From an uncultured Aquimarina sp. (GTDB taxonomy: Bacteria; Bacteroidota; Bacteroidia; Flavobacteriales; Flavobacteriaceae): a stretch of DNA of 64,000 nt. Shown here piece after piece: positions 35,143 to 44,371 of this stretch (the stretch's first letter is position 1; every line of letters begins with the position of its first letter). The position numbers were made by a program, and so were the translations under genes. Under the pieces are notes generated by a model that worked only from the letters and a program-made list of their open reading frames with translations, searched no databases and was not told the DNA's origin. The stretch is from positions 61,529 to 125,528 of the forward strand of contig CANMML010000012.1 of the NCBI GenBank assembly GCA_947499005.1, written 5' to 3'.

Positions 35143-37014
35143 TTAATCGTTTATTTCAACACGTTTTCCTAAAATAGTTACTTTACTTCCGTTGAGTAAA
35201 TTCTTTGCAGCTCCTGTTAGATTAAGAATTCCCATAGTCATTACCGTAAGCATAGCACCACTCTGTATATTGGCCATTATAGCCCCTGTTATAGCAACTC
35301 TCTTCCCAAAAATACTAACGCTTTTATCTCCATTAACGGTAGCACTGGCTCCGGCCTTAGCTTTAATATTAGCACCTGCATCCATGTTCATATTAACACC
35401 TGCATTAGCACTAATATTTGTAGCTGCTTTAGAGCTAATATTATTACCTGCATTAACCGTCCAATCATTACTGGCTTCCATTACTATATCTGTAGAAGAA
35501 AATGTAATCTTATTGGGGGCATTGATCGTGATTTCTCCATTACCACCCATCACAATCGTATTTCCACTAGGGTCTGCTATGGTAACACTTCCATCAGCAT
35601 CATTTAAGGTAACCTGATTGCCACTTCTGGTTTTAATAGCTTTTAAGTGGTTGTTATCACTTTTAAAACTTTCAGGAACCGAAGAAGCATTAGTAACACT
35701 CCCCTGTACTATAGGAGATTCTGCATTTCCTCCTTCAAAACCTACAATAACCTCATCCCCTTTTTCTGGTACAAAGTACATTCCTTGCCCTGGCCCTCCT
35801 GCCAAACTAGATTGACGAATCCAAGGGGACGTCTGCCCTGTAGCTTTTTGCCAAGCGTATTGCACTTTAACTCGCCCCATCCCTTTTGGGTCTACGTTAT
35901 CTACGACTACCGCAGTCTGAGATTTACTCTTTGGAAATGCTTTTAATGAAGTTTTGGGATAGGCATCAATAGCTGCGGTAACTCCTTCAAAACTATTTTC
36001 GTAACGGCCATTTTCATTACAGTTTTGTACAAGTTTGGTAATGCGGTAAGTACCATGAGACGTATTTCCTTCTTTAATTTGTACGATACTACCGATATGC
36101 AAGCCTGGATTACTACTTTTCCCTGTTACTTTTATCTGATTGATTTCATTGGCTGTTTTTTGTTGCTTTACCTGTTCATCAATACGATGCTTCATTTGAG
36201 GATCATCATAAGCACTTACAAAAACCTGTGTTTCCTTATAAAATAGTTGATTGCTTTTTTCATGAATACGCGAAGCATATCCATTGACATTCGATTGTAA
36301 TTTTTTGGTTTCAACTTCATGAAAAGTATCATTCAAATAGTCATTCGTAAAAAACTTAAAGCTATTCGGAATCGTATTCATATTCATCGAAAACTCTAAT
36401 AAATCGAAACCATAAAGAAGAGTTATGGCTTCTTTTTGTTCGGGTTTTCCAAAAACGAGTTGCGTACCGTTGTAGTAAAACCATTCACCATATTGAGCTG
36501 CTAATCGACTCGCATACTCAAACGAGCTTTCTTCTTGTTGTACACTATAATGTATAGGTGTTGTCTTTTTAGGATGAATTGCTAATTGTAAGGCTGCTTT
36601 ATTATATCCGCGAAATGTCTTTTCAATGATCTCAGAAAGTCCGATCTCTTGATGAGAAGCATAGTGAGGCCCATCATCAGCTATAATACTAGAACTCTTC
36701 CCTAATATATGAACTAAATCCCCTCCTTTATGCTGAAATCCCTTTACGGTATTTACAGACGTAACAACTCCTTTGAAGTCTAAGGTTTCATTTTCTGAAT
36801 AACTGTTTTCGGGACGTATTTTTAACAAGAATATTTCTCCTAGAAAATTGATACTCGATTCGGTAATACTAGAAGATGAATGTTCTAAAACATCTTTTCT
36901 ACAAATGAGTTCAAAGCTATGGTGCTTGTCAATTTCTTGATCTAGGGTAAAGCTCTTAAAAGATGATATCGATTCATTACCGATATATATTTGCACATTA
37001 GTATTTGCAGCCAT
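35143..37014 (-). CDS. vgrG: T6SS spike protein VgrG 1
   Basis: This is a 623-residue VgrG (TssI). The N-terminal gp27-like part is followed by a gp5 OB-fold domain (AVVVDNVDPKGMGRVKVQYAW, GMYFVPEKGDEVIVGFEGGN) and a C-terminal beta-helix of repeats rich in Asn-Ala-Gly. The first 508 residues are almost identical to VgrG 2 at 44372-46258, but the last 115 are unrelated in detail, ending KVTILGKRVEIND. The tail probably selects the PAAR-like effector of its own cassette. The gene is 3 nt upstream of the adaptor gene. No toxin domain is fused. Confidence 0.93.
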   Translation of the reverse strand: MAANTNVQIYIGNESISSFKSFTLDQEIDKHHSFELICRKDVLEHSSSSITESSINFLGEIFLLKIRPENSYSENETLDFKGVVTSVNTVKGFQHKGGDLVHILGKSSSIIADDGPHYASHQEIGLSEIIEKTFRGYNKAALQLAIHPKKTTPIHYSVQQEESSFEYASRLAAQYGEWFYYNGTQLVFGKPEQKEAITLLYGFDLLEFSMNMNTIPNSFKFFTNDYLNDTFHEVETKKLQSNVNGYASRIHEKSNQLFYKETQVFVSAYDDPQMKHRIDEQVKQQKTANEINQIKVTGKSSNPGLHIGSIVQIKEGNTSHGTYRITKLVQNCNENGRYENSFEGVTAAIDAYPKTSLKAFPKSKSQTAVVVDNVDPKGMGRVKVQYAWQKATGQTSPWIRQSSLAGGPGQGMYFVPEKGDEVIVGFEGGNAESPIVQGSVTNASSVPESFKSDNNHLKAIKTRSGNQVTLNDADGSVTIADPSGNTIVMGGNGEITINAPNKITFSSTDIVMEASNDWTVNAGNNISSKAATNISANAGVNMNMDAGANIKAKAGASATVNGDKSVSIFGKRVAITGAIMANIQSGAMLTVMTMGILNLTGAAKNLLNGSKVTILGKRVEIND

Positions 37015-37052
37015 ATAAATAAATTCAAAATGATGAAAACATTTATAGGTCT
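35490..37052 (-). repeat. 1.55-kb VgrG head direct repeat, copy 1
   Basis: This is the partner of 44730-46296. The two are in the same orientation about 9.2 kb apart, so homologous recombination between them could delete or duplicate an effector cassette. Confidence 0.9.
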
Positions 37053-37224
37053 AGGTAATAGTAGCTTGGGTTCAACTAAGATAACGAAAAGATTGTATCG
37101 TTTAACGCCTTAACTATAAGTTAAGAATACTATACATCAAACTCATTTTAAACTACTTAACAAGGTAAAAACATGAACCTCCATAATTACAACTGCTCTT
37201 AAAACAACTATTTATGGCTTGTAT
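37015..37224. other. Gap between linear-motif protein 2 and VgrG 1
   Basis: These 210 bp separate the two effector cassettes. The 38 bases next to vgrG 1 are identical to those upstream of vgrG 2. No clear promoter or terminator was recognised, though a promoter for cassette 1 is likely to lie here. Confidence 0.3.
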
Positions 37225-38151
37225 TTAAATTTCCAATAAACTATTGTCATTAGAGGTACCTTCTTCCTTGTTTTTATCACTATTAGTAATTGTTTTGGGA
37301 ACTGACTTTACGGCTGTTTTTTTTAATGGTCTCTTCCTTGGCTTAAGCAACATAGAACTACTACCCTCTTTTTTTGCTCTAAAGGTTGGGGGCTTCTCTT
37401 CTACTACTTTTTTAGTGGTGCTTTGATTATTATTTGACGGTTTCAGTTGAAGTAATGCTTCTTCGCTATTCGTGTGAACTTCTTTTTCTTTTATTCCTTT
37501 CTTATTAACCTCCTCTGGTTCTGGTGAGACTAACGTTGCTGGTTTCTTTTTAGGTCTTAAAAGTATGGTACTTGTTTCTTCTTCTATCTGTTCTGCAGAT
37601 TGTATTGATGTTTGTTGCTTGTTACGAAGCATTGAACTATTTTTTTGCAGCTTCTTTCTTTGAGGGCGTAATTGGAATAGTGACTCATCATCATTTAAGG
37701 CTTTTACACTAGTATGAGATACATCCTCTTTTTTTGAGTTTATCTCCTCTTCCTCAATAAAAGAAATATCTTCTTCTCTTAGTAATGCTTCATCTTCTTT
37801 TTTAAACTGAAGCATTTCGTCTAAGGTGAATTCTTGTACTGGGACTTCTTCGAAGCCTTTTAAACGATGAATGTCTTCTTCTCTATATAATTTTTCAATA
37901 AATACTAAACATTCAGCTGTCGATGCATAACATTGTCGATGTAATGTACTAGGGACTACCAGATGATCTACTAACCATTGATCCTTTGCCTTGGGATAAA
38001 AAATAATGACCTCATCATATGTATCTAGTAAACCTAAGAACGACTCCTTATCGAAGGACAACTTTTGAAAATAAGCAATCACCTCATCTTTATTGAAGTC
38101 TTTATTTTCAAATTGCACCTGTTGTATAGGGTCGTTATAATAGGTTTTCAT
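37225..38151 (-). CDS. T6SS cassette-associated linear-motif protein 2 (unrecognised family)
   Basis: This is a 308-residue paralogue of the protein at 30580-31503. The N-terminal 100 residues align weakly but collinearly (KDQWLVDH and LHRQCYAST versus NQWKADY and IHKQQYMTS). The block VPVQEFTLDEMLQFKKE (103-119) is almost invariant. The tail is disordered-looking, with LFQLRPQRKK (158-167), ILLRPKKKP (196-204), LLQLKP (233-238), MLLKPRKRP (267-275) and terminal SLLEI. The stretch HTNSEEALLQLKP is identical in both proteins. It is the last gene of cassette 2, after the immunity candidate. Its role is unknown. Conservation in both cassettes suggests a general delivery function. Confidence 0.7.
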   Translation of the reverse strand: MKTYYNDPIQQVQFENKDFNKDEVIAYFQKLSFDKESFLGLLDTYDEVIIFYPKAKDQWLVDHLVVPSTLHRQCYASTAECLVFIEKLYREEDIHRLKGFEEVPVQEFTLDEMLQFKKEDEALLREEDISFIEEEEINSKKEDVSHTSVKALNDDESLFQLRPQRKKLQKNSSMLRNKQQTSIQSAEQIEEETSTILLRPKKKPATLVSPEPEEVNKKGIKEKEVHTNSEEALLQLKPSNNNQSTTKKVVEEKPPTFRAKKEGSSSMLLKPRKRPLKKTAVKSVPKTITNSDKNKEEGTSNDNSLLEI

Positions 38152-38323
38152 TGTTTTTCTATGCTATTTTCTATTATTAATGTATTGATTACAATCACCA
38201 ATTGAATAATTATACTCCGTAAAAGAATACAAATACATTATAATTTTTCACTTTTTAAGCACAAGCTAAAACTGGTTAAAGGAACTTGTGTGTTTTATCA
38301 GTTGCCTTACCACTATCAAGATA
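38152..38323. other. Gap between immunity candidate and linear-motif protein 2
   Basis: This 172-bp AT-rich spacer has no recognised hairpin, promoter pair or ORF. Confidence 0.3.
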
Positions 38324-38746
38324 CTATCGGGAGCGGGAATCTATTTTTTTATTCTTTAATTTTTTAATATCATCATAAAACATATAGTTTAACCAAAACT
38401 CTGGATCAAAATTAAGTTTTCCATTAAATAGATCCTGTGTATTCATCATCCATTCTTTAATGTGCGTAGAGCTTAGTTCATTAACTTTGGCTAGCAAGTT
38501 ATTAATCCTTTCTTCTTTTTTTAAGTTTTTATTTTTTTCATTAAAATAGTCTCCTACTAAATAGTATAGAGAATGTAAAAAAAAATAAAATTTTGCATGT
38601 TTTTTATTGTCCGCTAATTCAAAAACGAGATTATCATTTTTTCCATTCATAACATAATAATCCCAATCTGAAGCAGGCCATTCATCTAATTCACTTTTAG
38701 CCCATTCAATGACATCTTCTGGATCTGGGTCATAAATTTTTTTCAT
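38324..38746 (-). CDS. Candidate immunity protein for the Rhs toxin
   Basis: This is a 140-residue soluble protein, acidic in its N-terminal third (DPDPEDVIEWAKSELDEWPASDWDYYV) and helical afterwards. I recognise no family. It is encoded 13 nt downstream of the Rhs effector gene on the same strand, exactly where cognate immunity genes of Rhs toxins lie. Absence of a signal peptide suggests the toxin is neutralised in the cytoplasm. It has no counterpart in cassette 1. Confidence 0.7.
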   Translation of the reverse strand: MKKIYDPDPEDVIEWAKSELDEWPASDWDYYVMNGKNDNLVFELADNKKHAKFYFFLHSLYYLVGDYFNEKNKNLKKEERINNLLAKVNELSSTHIKEWMMNTQDLFNGKLNFDPEFWLNYMFYDDIKKLKNKKIDSRSR

Positions 38747-38759
38747 AAATCATAATTTT

Positions 38760-41700
38760 TTAATTTCCTCCATATTGTCTATGAGTTTGATCTATTGGAA
38801 AAAGATGTAATCCATCATCTTTAGGTATAATTATTGCCTTACCTGCGGGGTTTTTAAAGTAAGTTGGTTCTTCCAAATTTTCTGGATATATACCAACTCC
38901 ATTATGAAAAACAACTCCATCTCCAGGATCAATGTCTACAACTTGTATACCCCCTTTTTCAAAGTCATACTTTTTAGCAGCTTTTACAATAGCTTCTTCA
39001 GATTCCCATTTTCCTTGAGGCTTTCTTTTACCACCTTCTTGTATTCTGCCAGCTCTAGACAAAGTTACCTCCTCAGATGTATCTGGAGCATGAGGACCTC
39101 CTGATAAATCTGAGTCTCTTATTTCAGGAGTTCCTTCATCTAACCCAAAAACATCAACCCAAGTATTACTATCATGGGTATAGGCATAAATATTAGGATT
39201 ATTCCCTTTTAAGCGAATTGGGTCTTGAGATATATAAATGCCCTCTTCCGAGTTATAATATCTAAATCTGTTATAATACAATCCTGTTTCAACATCTTCG
39301 TACTGCCCCTGATATCTAAAAGGACAATCTCCTATATCACCTGTAACAAGGTTACGTACTTTTCCATATATATCATAAACCACTTTCCATGTTTTTTCAC
39401 CTTGGCTATTATACAGTTCTACCGGAGTTCCTAAGTGATCTGTAATGATAGAATAGGTATCATCTTTAGTTATTTTAGCCGCTGGTTTAAAAGTACCTTG
39501 ATCAAATATCCAAGTAATCAAATTTTCTATCTGCTCTTTAGTATCCTTGGTCAGATTCCCCGAATCATCTACAATACTTTTAGGTCGATTTTGTAGGGGG
39601 TATTGCCATTCATGGAGTGGTACGTTTCCGTCCCATATAAAACGAGTGATTACACCTCCCTGCCCCTCTTCTAGGAGGGAATTGTTTCTTTTTACAGTAA
39701 AAGACTTTACTATTTTAGTAGTTCTTCTTCCTAGCGCATCATATTCAAAAGAGACCGTTGTTTTATTTGGTTTGATAACGCTTTGCAACATCCCTCCTGC
39801 TTCCCATTGGTATTTCCAGGTACCTTTTGAGGTATGTTTTTCTATTAAATTCCCTTCTCCATCGTAATGATAAGTATTACTCCCGGATTTTAACAGTTTT
39901 CCGCTTTTTCCGTATTTACGATCATTCTTAGCTTTGGTTCGGTATAAATTACCTACTTCATCTGGGAGTTTATAGTCGTAACTACCATCTTCATATTGTG
40001 CTGAAGCCAAATTATTAAAATCATCATAGGTAAAACTAGTAATCCCTCTTGTTAGATTATCCGTAATTTTTTGCAGTTTATTATTGACATCCCAATTATA
40101 GGATAGATTTCTTTGTACCCCTTTTCTATTATTTACTTCCTGTTGTAAGGGTCTACCAGCTGTATCGTAACGCCATGATGCTGTAACTCCTCCTGAAAGC
40201 ACACGCTCGGTTTCCATCCCTAGACTATTGTATTTATAGCTGGCTTCCCAAGGTTTACTTTCTCCAATCTTGGCCATTGTTTTAGTACCCTCTCCTACAG
40301 CAGAATGTTCAAACTGAATATCTGCCCCTAAACTACTTTTAATACTGGTACGGACTCCTAAATCTCCATATTCACTCCTTACCGTATGTCCATCCTGATT
40401 TTCCGAGACTATCCTCCCTGCTGCATCTCTGGTTAATTGTATGTTACTATTTGGATTAACAGCCTCTATTAATAAACCATCTTTATTATAATTATAGGTT
40501 GCCCAGGTACCATCATAATGTTCTATTCGGGAAATACGGCCACCAGTATCGTATTCGTAAATACTATGTTTATCATTAGGGCGCTCTATCCTAAATACTT
40601 TTCCTGCCTTATCTCTATTAAAATGCCGTGTAATATCATCATAGCCCTGCTCTTTGACAATATTACCTTTAGCATCTCTAGTAAACCTATAAGATTCGCC
40701 TTTTCGGTTAATCACACCTGTCAGTTGATCCTCTTTATTATATTGAAAAAATAACTTCTTGCCGTTTTCTTCCCTTGTTTTCAGGCTACCTATCGGAGTA
40801 TATTCAAATTTTATATGTCGATGTTTATCAATGGCTTCAACTACTTGTTCGTAGCCATTGTATTTTAGTTTCACTTCGTTATTATCGGGCAATTTCACTT
40901 GTGTTACCCTTCCCAAAATATCGTAATGAAATTGTTGTTTGTGTTGTTCTGGATTAATGGCAGCTATACACTGTCCCCATTCGTCATATTCCCATGAGGA
41001 AATTGCTCCGTTTGGAAGCATCATTTTTATGAGGTTATGATCTTCATCATAAATTAAAGAAGTCTTGTTATCCTGATTATCAAATACAGCTGAAATTAAC
41101 CCTTTGTCATTGTATTCAAAGGTTGTCATCATTCCGTCCGGATGAATAACACAATCTAGTCGATCATTTTTATAAGATCTCACATAAGTACCTCCTTCTG
41201 GGCGGGTTAATAATTGTAAACGCCCTTTGTTATCGTAGGCATAGTTTGTGACTGCATTATCAGAAGATTTGATCTCAATCATGTTTCCCTCATTATCATA
41301 ATCGTAATGAGTTTTGTAGCCTTCTTCATCTGTAAGCATTACAAGATTTTGATCTTCATTATATACCTTGGTTATTATTCCCCCAAGAGGATCTACAATT
41401 TTAGTTGCGATATTACCCTCGTAATAATACAGAGATTGATGCCCTAATGAATCTGTTACTCTATTATACTCAGAACCATATTCTATGGTATAGTCTAACA
41501 CACCTCCGTCTCCCCAGGTATGAATACATTTTGCTCCTGTCCTAAAACCATCGTATTCCCAATAATAGGTTTGTCCGTTTCGATCCGTTTTAGATATCAT
41601 TAAATGATTTTTATACACTGCTATAGTAGACTGCCCCAGCGCATCAGTCATAGCGATCATATCTCCTACTTCATTATAATCATATGCTACCAATAATTTC

Positions 41701-43514
41701 TCCTTTGATTTATGATGCAGTGTAATCCTAGTAATTCGGTCGCTTTTGTCTGAATCTATTTTTATAATTCGTCCCGCAGTATCTACTATTCTATGCAGTC
41801 GCGAATTGATATATTGGAAATGAACTGCTACACCATCTGTATTAAACAATTTAACTGGGCGATACACTCCTGATCTATATTCCAAAACATAAGTAAGCTG
41901 CTTTTTATGATCGAACAATTCATAATTATTATTTTCTAATAGCGTTAGTGATAATTTTTCTGAACGGTTATAAGTCTTTGTGCACTCCTTATGTAATGTT
42001 TTAAAAAACGCTGCTCTACCATCCGGAAGTGTTAATAATAAATTTTTGGATAGTTGCTGTAGCTGTATGTCGTAACTATGATGACATCCGTATCCTAAAG
42101 GTCCTTGATATTTGGAATCCGAATACCAATTCCGTTTCCATTGTATTGGTATAATACCAGGAATTTCAAAATCTATATAATCATTGATTACCGTACCTGT
42201 AACTACATCTACAGGGTCACCCAGAGCTTGGCCAGTTGCATCTCTTGTTTGATCAGTTGTTCCTTCTTGTGCTTTCTTCTTTGCTTCCTCTTCTGCTTTT
42301 CTTTCTTCCTCTTCTTTCTTTTTTTTCCTTGCTAGTTCTTCATCAACTGATGCAGCTTTCCCTTTTTTAGGATCAATTATATCGTTAATTGTCTTAACGG
42401 GTCTTTTTAAACCTTCAGGAATTATTTTACTAATGTTTGTAGAAAGCTTCGAACCGTTTAGAGCAGATGGATCTGCAATAAAATCTTTAGTAGATCCCCA
42501 AGCATTTTTCACATCATCTTTTTTACTACTAAACCAACCTGAAACTGCATCTCCTATGCTACTACCAACTTTATCTGGTAGATTTTTCAAATTATCCAAC
42601 ATGGCACCCCCCATTTCTTTGTAATCCTCATAACTGGCATTGGATAATGTCTCAAAAACTTCTGGCGTAGCATCCCAAGCTTCTCCTGCTTTTTCAAACC
42701 CTAAAACACCTATATCTTTAATTGTCACTGCCAAATCGTAAATATCTACAGTACCCGAAGCAACAATATCTTGTCCTCTCGCGATGATAAAATCTCTAGG
42801 AATAGCAATAAGACCATCAACTACTTTAGGGGGAGGAAAACATCCCCTCATAAAATCAATCCCAGGCACTAGGTGTGTGGGGTTTTCCAGTAAACATTGT
42901 AAACCTATATCTGAAAAAGTTCGGTCGTTACTTTCACGAATATGATCTTCATTTTTTGCTATATCTTCACGTGACTCACTATCAACTAAATACCTAAACC
43001 CTTTTTCATCTGTTTTATTTATAGCTGTTTGAAGCAAACTAGGGACGCGTCCATCTGACTTAGCAGTACTATTATCTGAATCTTTTGCACTTGAATTCTC
43101 TCCAGTTTGAGAATTTGTCTTACTAGGAATTATTTGGTTCGAATCTGTATCATTATCTAACAACGTACCATCCTCTCCCTTAGTAAAAGTCACCTGTAAA
43201 TCTATCTCAATTTTTCCTCCCTGACCACACATTAAAAAACTATCACTTAATAAATAGTTACTACCAGAGACAGTAGTTAATGAGGATACGTTCTCCCATT
43301 TCGAAGGAGCTGGTACACATGCTTTAAATCCATTTTTACATTGCCCAAAACATGGAATATTTACTTCTGGAGCCATATCGGCCACTGAAGCCATTTTTTC
43401 CCCATAAAGCTTTACATTCTTGTTGTTAGTGACTTTGATTTCTGCAGGAATACAAGAAACAGCATTGCTACATTTCAGCGAGGTACCTTCTGGCACATAT
43501 TCTAAAGCACTCAT
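38760..43514 (-). CDS. T6SS Rhs effector with DUF4280 PAAR-like tip and variable C-terminal toxin
   Basis: This is a 1584-residue Rhs protein. Residues 1-105 form a DUF4280 PAAR-like tip (YVPEGTSLKCSNAVSC). A linker ends in an Ala/Glu/Lys-rich coiled stretch (about 390-425). The Rhs encapsulating shell with many YD repeats starts near DPVDVVTGTVINDYIDFEIPG. The core ends with RYYNSEEGIYISQDPI and DVFGL (ending at residue 1458). The last 126 residues are a toxin region (GGIQVVDIDPGDGVVFHNG, KAIIIPKDDGLHLFPID) of a family I do not recognise. The adaptor gene lies 2 nt upstream and the immunity candidate 13 nt downstream. Confidence 0.9.
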   Translation of the reverse strand: MSALEYVPEGTSLKCSNAVSCIPAEIKVTNNKNVKLYGEKMASVADMAPEVNIPCFGQCKNGFKACVPAPSKWENVSSLTTVSGSNYLLSDSFLMCGQGGKIEIDLQVTFTKGEDGTLLDNDTDSNQIIPSKTNSQTGENSSAKDSDNSTAKSDGRVPSLLQTAINKTDEKGFRYLVDSESREDIAKNEDHIRESNDRTFSDIGLQCLLENPTHLVPGIDFMRGCFPPPKVVDGLIAIPRDFIIARGQDIVASGTVDIYDLAVTIKDIGVLGFEKAGEAWDATPEVFETLSNASYEDYKEMGGAMLDNLKNLPDKVGSSIGDAVSGWFSSKKDDVKNAWGSTKDFIADPSALNGSKLSTNISKIIPEGLKRPVKTINDIIDPKKGKAASVDEELARKKKKEEEERKAEEEAKKKAQEGTTDQTRDATGQALGDPVDVVTGTVINDYIDFEIPGIIPIQWKRNWYSDSKYQGPLGYGCHHSYDIQLQQLSKNLLLTLPDGRAAFFKTLHKECTKTYNRSEKLSLTLLENNNYELFDHKKQLTYVLEYRSGVYRPVKLFNTDGVAVHFQYINSRLHRIVDTAGRIIKIDSDKSDRITRITLHHKSKEKLLVAYDYNEVGDMIAMTDALGQSTIAVYKNHLMISKTDRNGQTYYWEYDGFRTGAKCIHTWGDGGVLDYTIEYGSEYNRVTDSLGHQSLYYYEGNIATKIVDPLGGIITKVYNEDQNLVMLTDEEGYKTHYDYDNEGNMIEIKSSDNAVTNYAYDNKGRLQLLTRPEGGTYVRSYKNDRLDCVIHPDGMMTTFEYNDKGLISAVFDNQDNKTSLIYDEDHNLIKMMLPNGAISSWEYDEWGQCIAAINPEQHKQQFHYDILGRVTQVKLPDNNEVKLKYNGYEQVVEAIDKHRHIKFEYTPIGSLKTREENGKKLFFQYNKEDQLTGVINRKGESYRFTRDAKGNIVKEQGYDDITRHFNRDKAGKVFRIERPNDKHSIYEYDTGGRISRIEHYDGTWATYNYNKDGLLIEAVNPNSNIQLTRDAAGRIVSENQDGHTVRSEYGDLGVRTSIKSSLGADIQFEHSAVGEGTKTMAKIGESKPWEASYKYNSLGMETERVLSGGVTASWRYDTAGRPLQQEVNNRKGVQRNLSYNWDVNNKLQKITDNLTRGITSFTYDDFNNLASAQYEDGSYDYKLPDEVGNLYRTKAKNDRKYGKSGKLLKSGSNTYHYDGEGNLIEKHTSKGTWKYQWEAGGMLQSVIKPNKTTVSFEYDALGRRTTKIVKSFTVKRNNSLLEEGQGGVITRFIWDGNVPLHEWQYPLQNRPKSIVDDSGNLTKDTKEQIENLITWIFDQGTFKPAAKITKDDTYSIITDHLGTPVELYNSQGEKTWKVVYDIYGKVRNLVTGDIGDCPFRYQGQYEDVETGLYYNRFRYYNSEEGIYISQDPIRLKGNNPNIYAYTHDSNTWVDVFGLDEGTPEIRDSDLSGGPHAPDTSEEVTLSRAGRIQEGGKRKPQGKWESEEAIVKAAKKYDFEKGGIQVVDIDPGDGVVFHNGVGIYPENLEEPTYFKNPAGKAIIIPKDDGLHLFPIDQTHRQYGGN

Positions 43515-43516
43515 AG

Positions 43517-44359
43517 CTATTCTTTTAAAATATTAGTCTTTATGACATGTCTAATGAGGTACTCAGGTCCTATTTGAATCTCCTGACAGTTTATTTTTTC
43601 CAACATCAAAAAAGAAGAATTTAACTCACAGGTCTCAAAAACATTTAAATTGATTTCAATAGACATATGAGGGAGTCCATACATTTCCCTTAATACTTTT
43701 TTGATCGGTTGCCCTTCAAAATTTTCTTCATTTAATTTTCCAATTTGAAGTATTTTAAATGTATCACTATTTCTATCTAAAGTTATTGTTCCTGTCATTT
43801 GTATAGGCATTTCAATACTAGTCATAGGTTCTCTATCTTTACAATTATAAATGTTTTGTTTTCCTATCTCCAGTCGATATACATCAGGAAATAAAGCCCT
43901 TACCAAATATTGAGTTTTAATATATTCTAAAAAGCTCCCCTTTTCAGATAGTACCTTTTTTATATTAAGAATAGCTTTTTCTGCACTAAGGTCTTTTTTA
44001 TATTTTGAGATTAATTTGTCCATTACCTCGTCCCACTCTTGTCTAATAGAAGTGCTGTTTACGACATCTATTATTTGTCCATAGACATTCGTATATAAAA
44101 TTAGATTATGATGTATTATAGAAAGTTCCTCTACTTGTTTGATATTTGGATTACTATTCGTGTAGGTATCTTCCACTACTTTTATGCTATATAAATAGCC
44201 AGTCTCATCAACCTTAATTAGTTCTTTAATTGTCCTATATAAAAAAAGTTGACTGCTACTGTTACCTCCAATAATCACCTCTTCCGCTATTTCTATATCG
44301 TAATGAAGTAATTCAGGAGTTTTAGGTAGTGAAATGCTTTGTTTTTCTATGACTTCCAT
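43517..44359 (-). CDS. Putative T6SS effector adaptor 2 (unrecognised family)
   Basis: This is a 280-residue protein distantly related to the one at 34276-35139. The best alignment is residues 78-165 (HHNLILYTNVYGQIIDVVN, RQEWDEVMDKLISKY, VRALFPDVY). It lacks a signal peptide. It lies between vgrG 2 (12 nt) and the Rhs effector gene (2 nt), so the position is the same in both cassettes. A role in fitting the Rhs tip to VgrG 2 is inferred. Strong divergence between the two adaptors contrasts with near-identical VgrG heads, as expected if each adaptor is matched to its own effector. Confidence 0.65.
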   Translation of the reverse strand: MEVIEKQSISLPKTPELLHYDIEIAEEVIIGGNSSSQLFLYRTIKELIKVDETGYLYSIKVVEDTYTNSNPNIKQVEELSIIHHNLILYTNVYGQIIDVVNSTSIRQEWDEVMDKLISKYKKDLSAEKAILNIKKVLSEKGSFLEYIKTQYLVRALFPDVYRLEIGKQNIYNCKDREPMTSIEMPIQMTGTITLDRNSDTFKILQIGKLNEENFEGQPIKKVLREMYGLPHMSIEINLNVFETCELNSSFLMLEKINCQEIQIGPEYLIRHVIKTNILKE

Positions 44360-44371
44360 AATGCCTTTTTA

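Noticed and set aside
35192..36246. Plus-strand frames opposite both vgrG genes
   Set aside because: They recur at the same place in both vgrG copies because the genes are duplicates; no independent evidence for coding.
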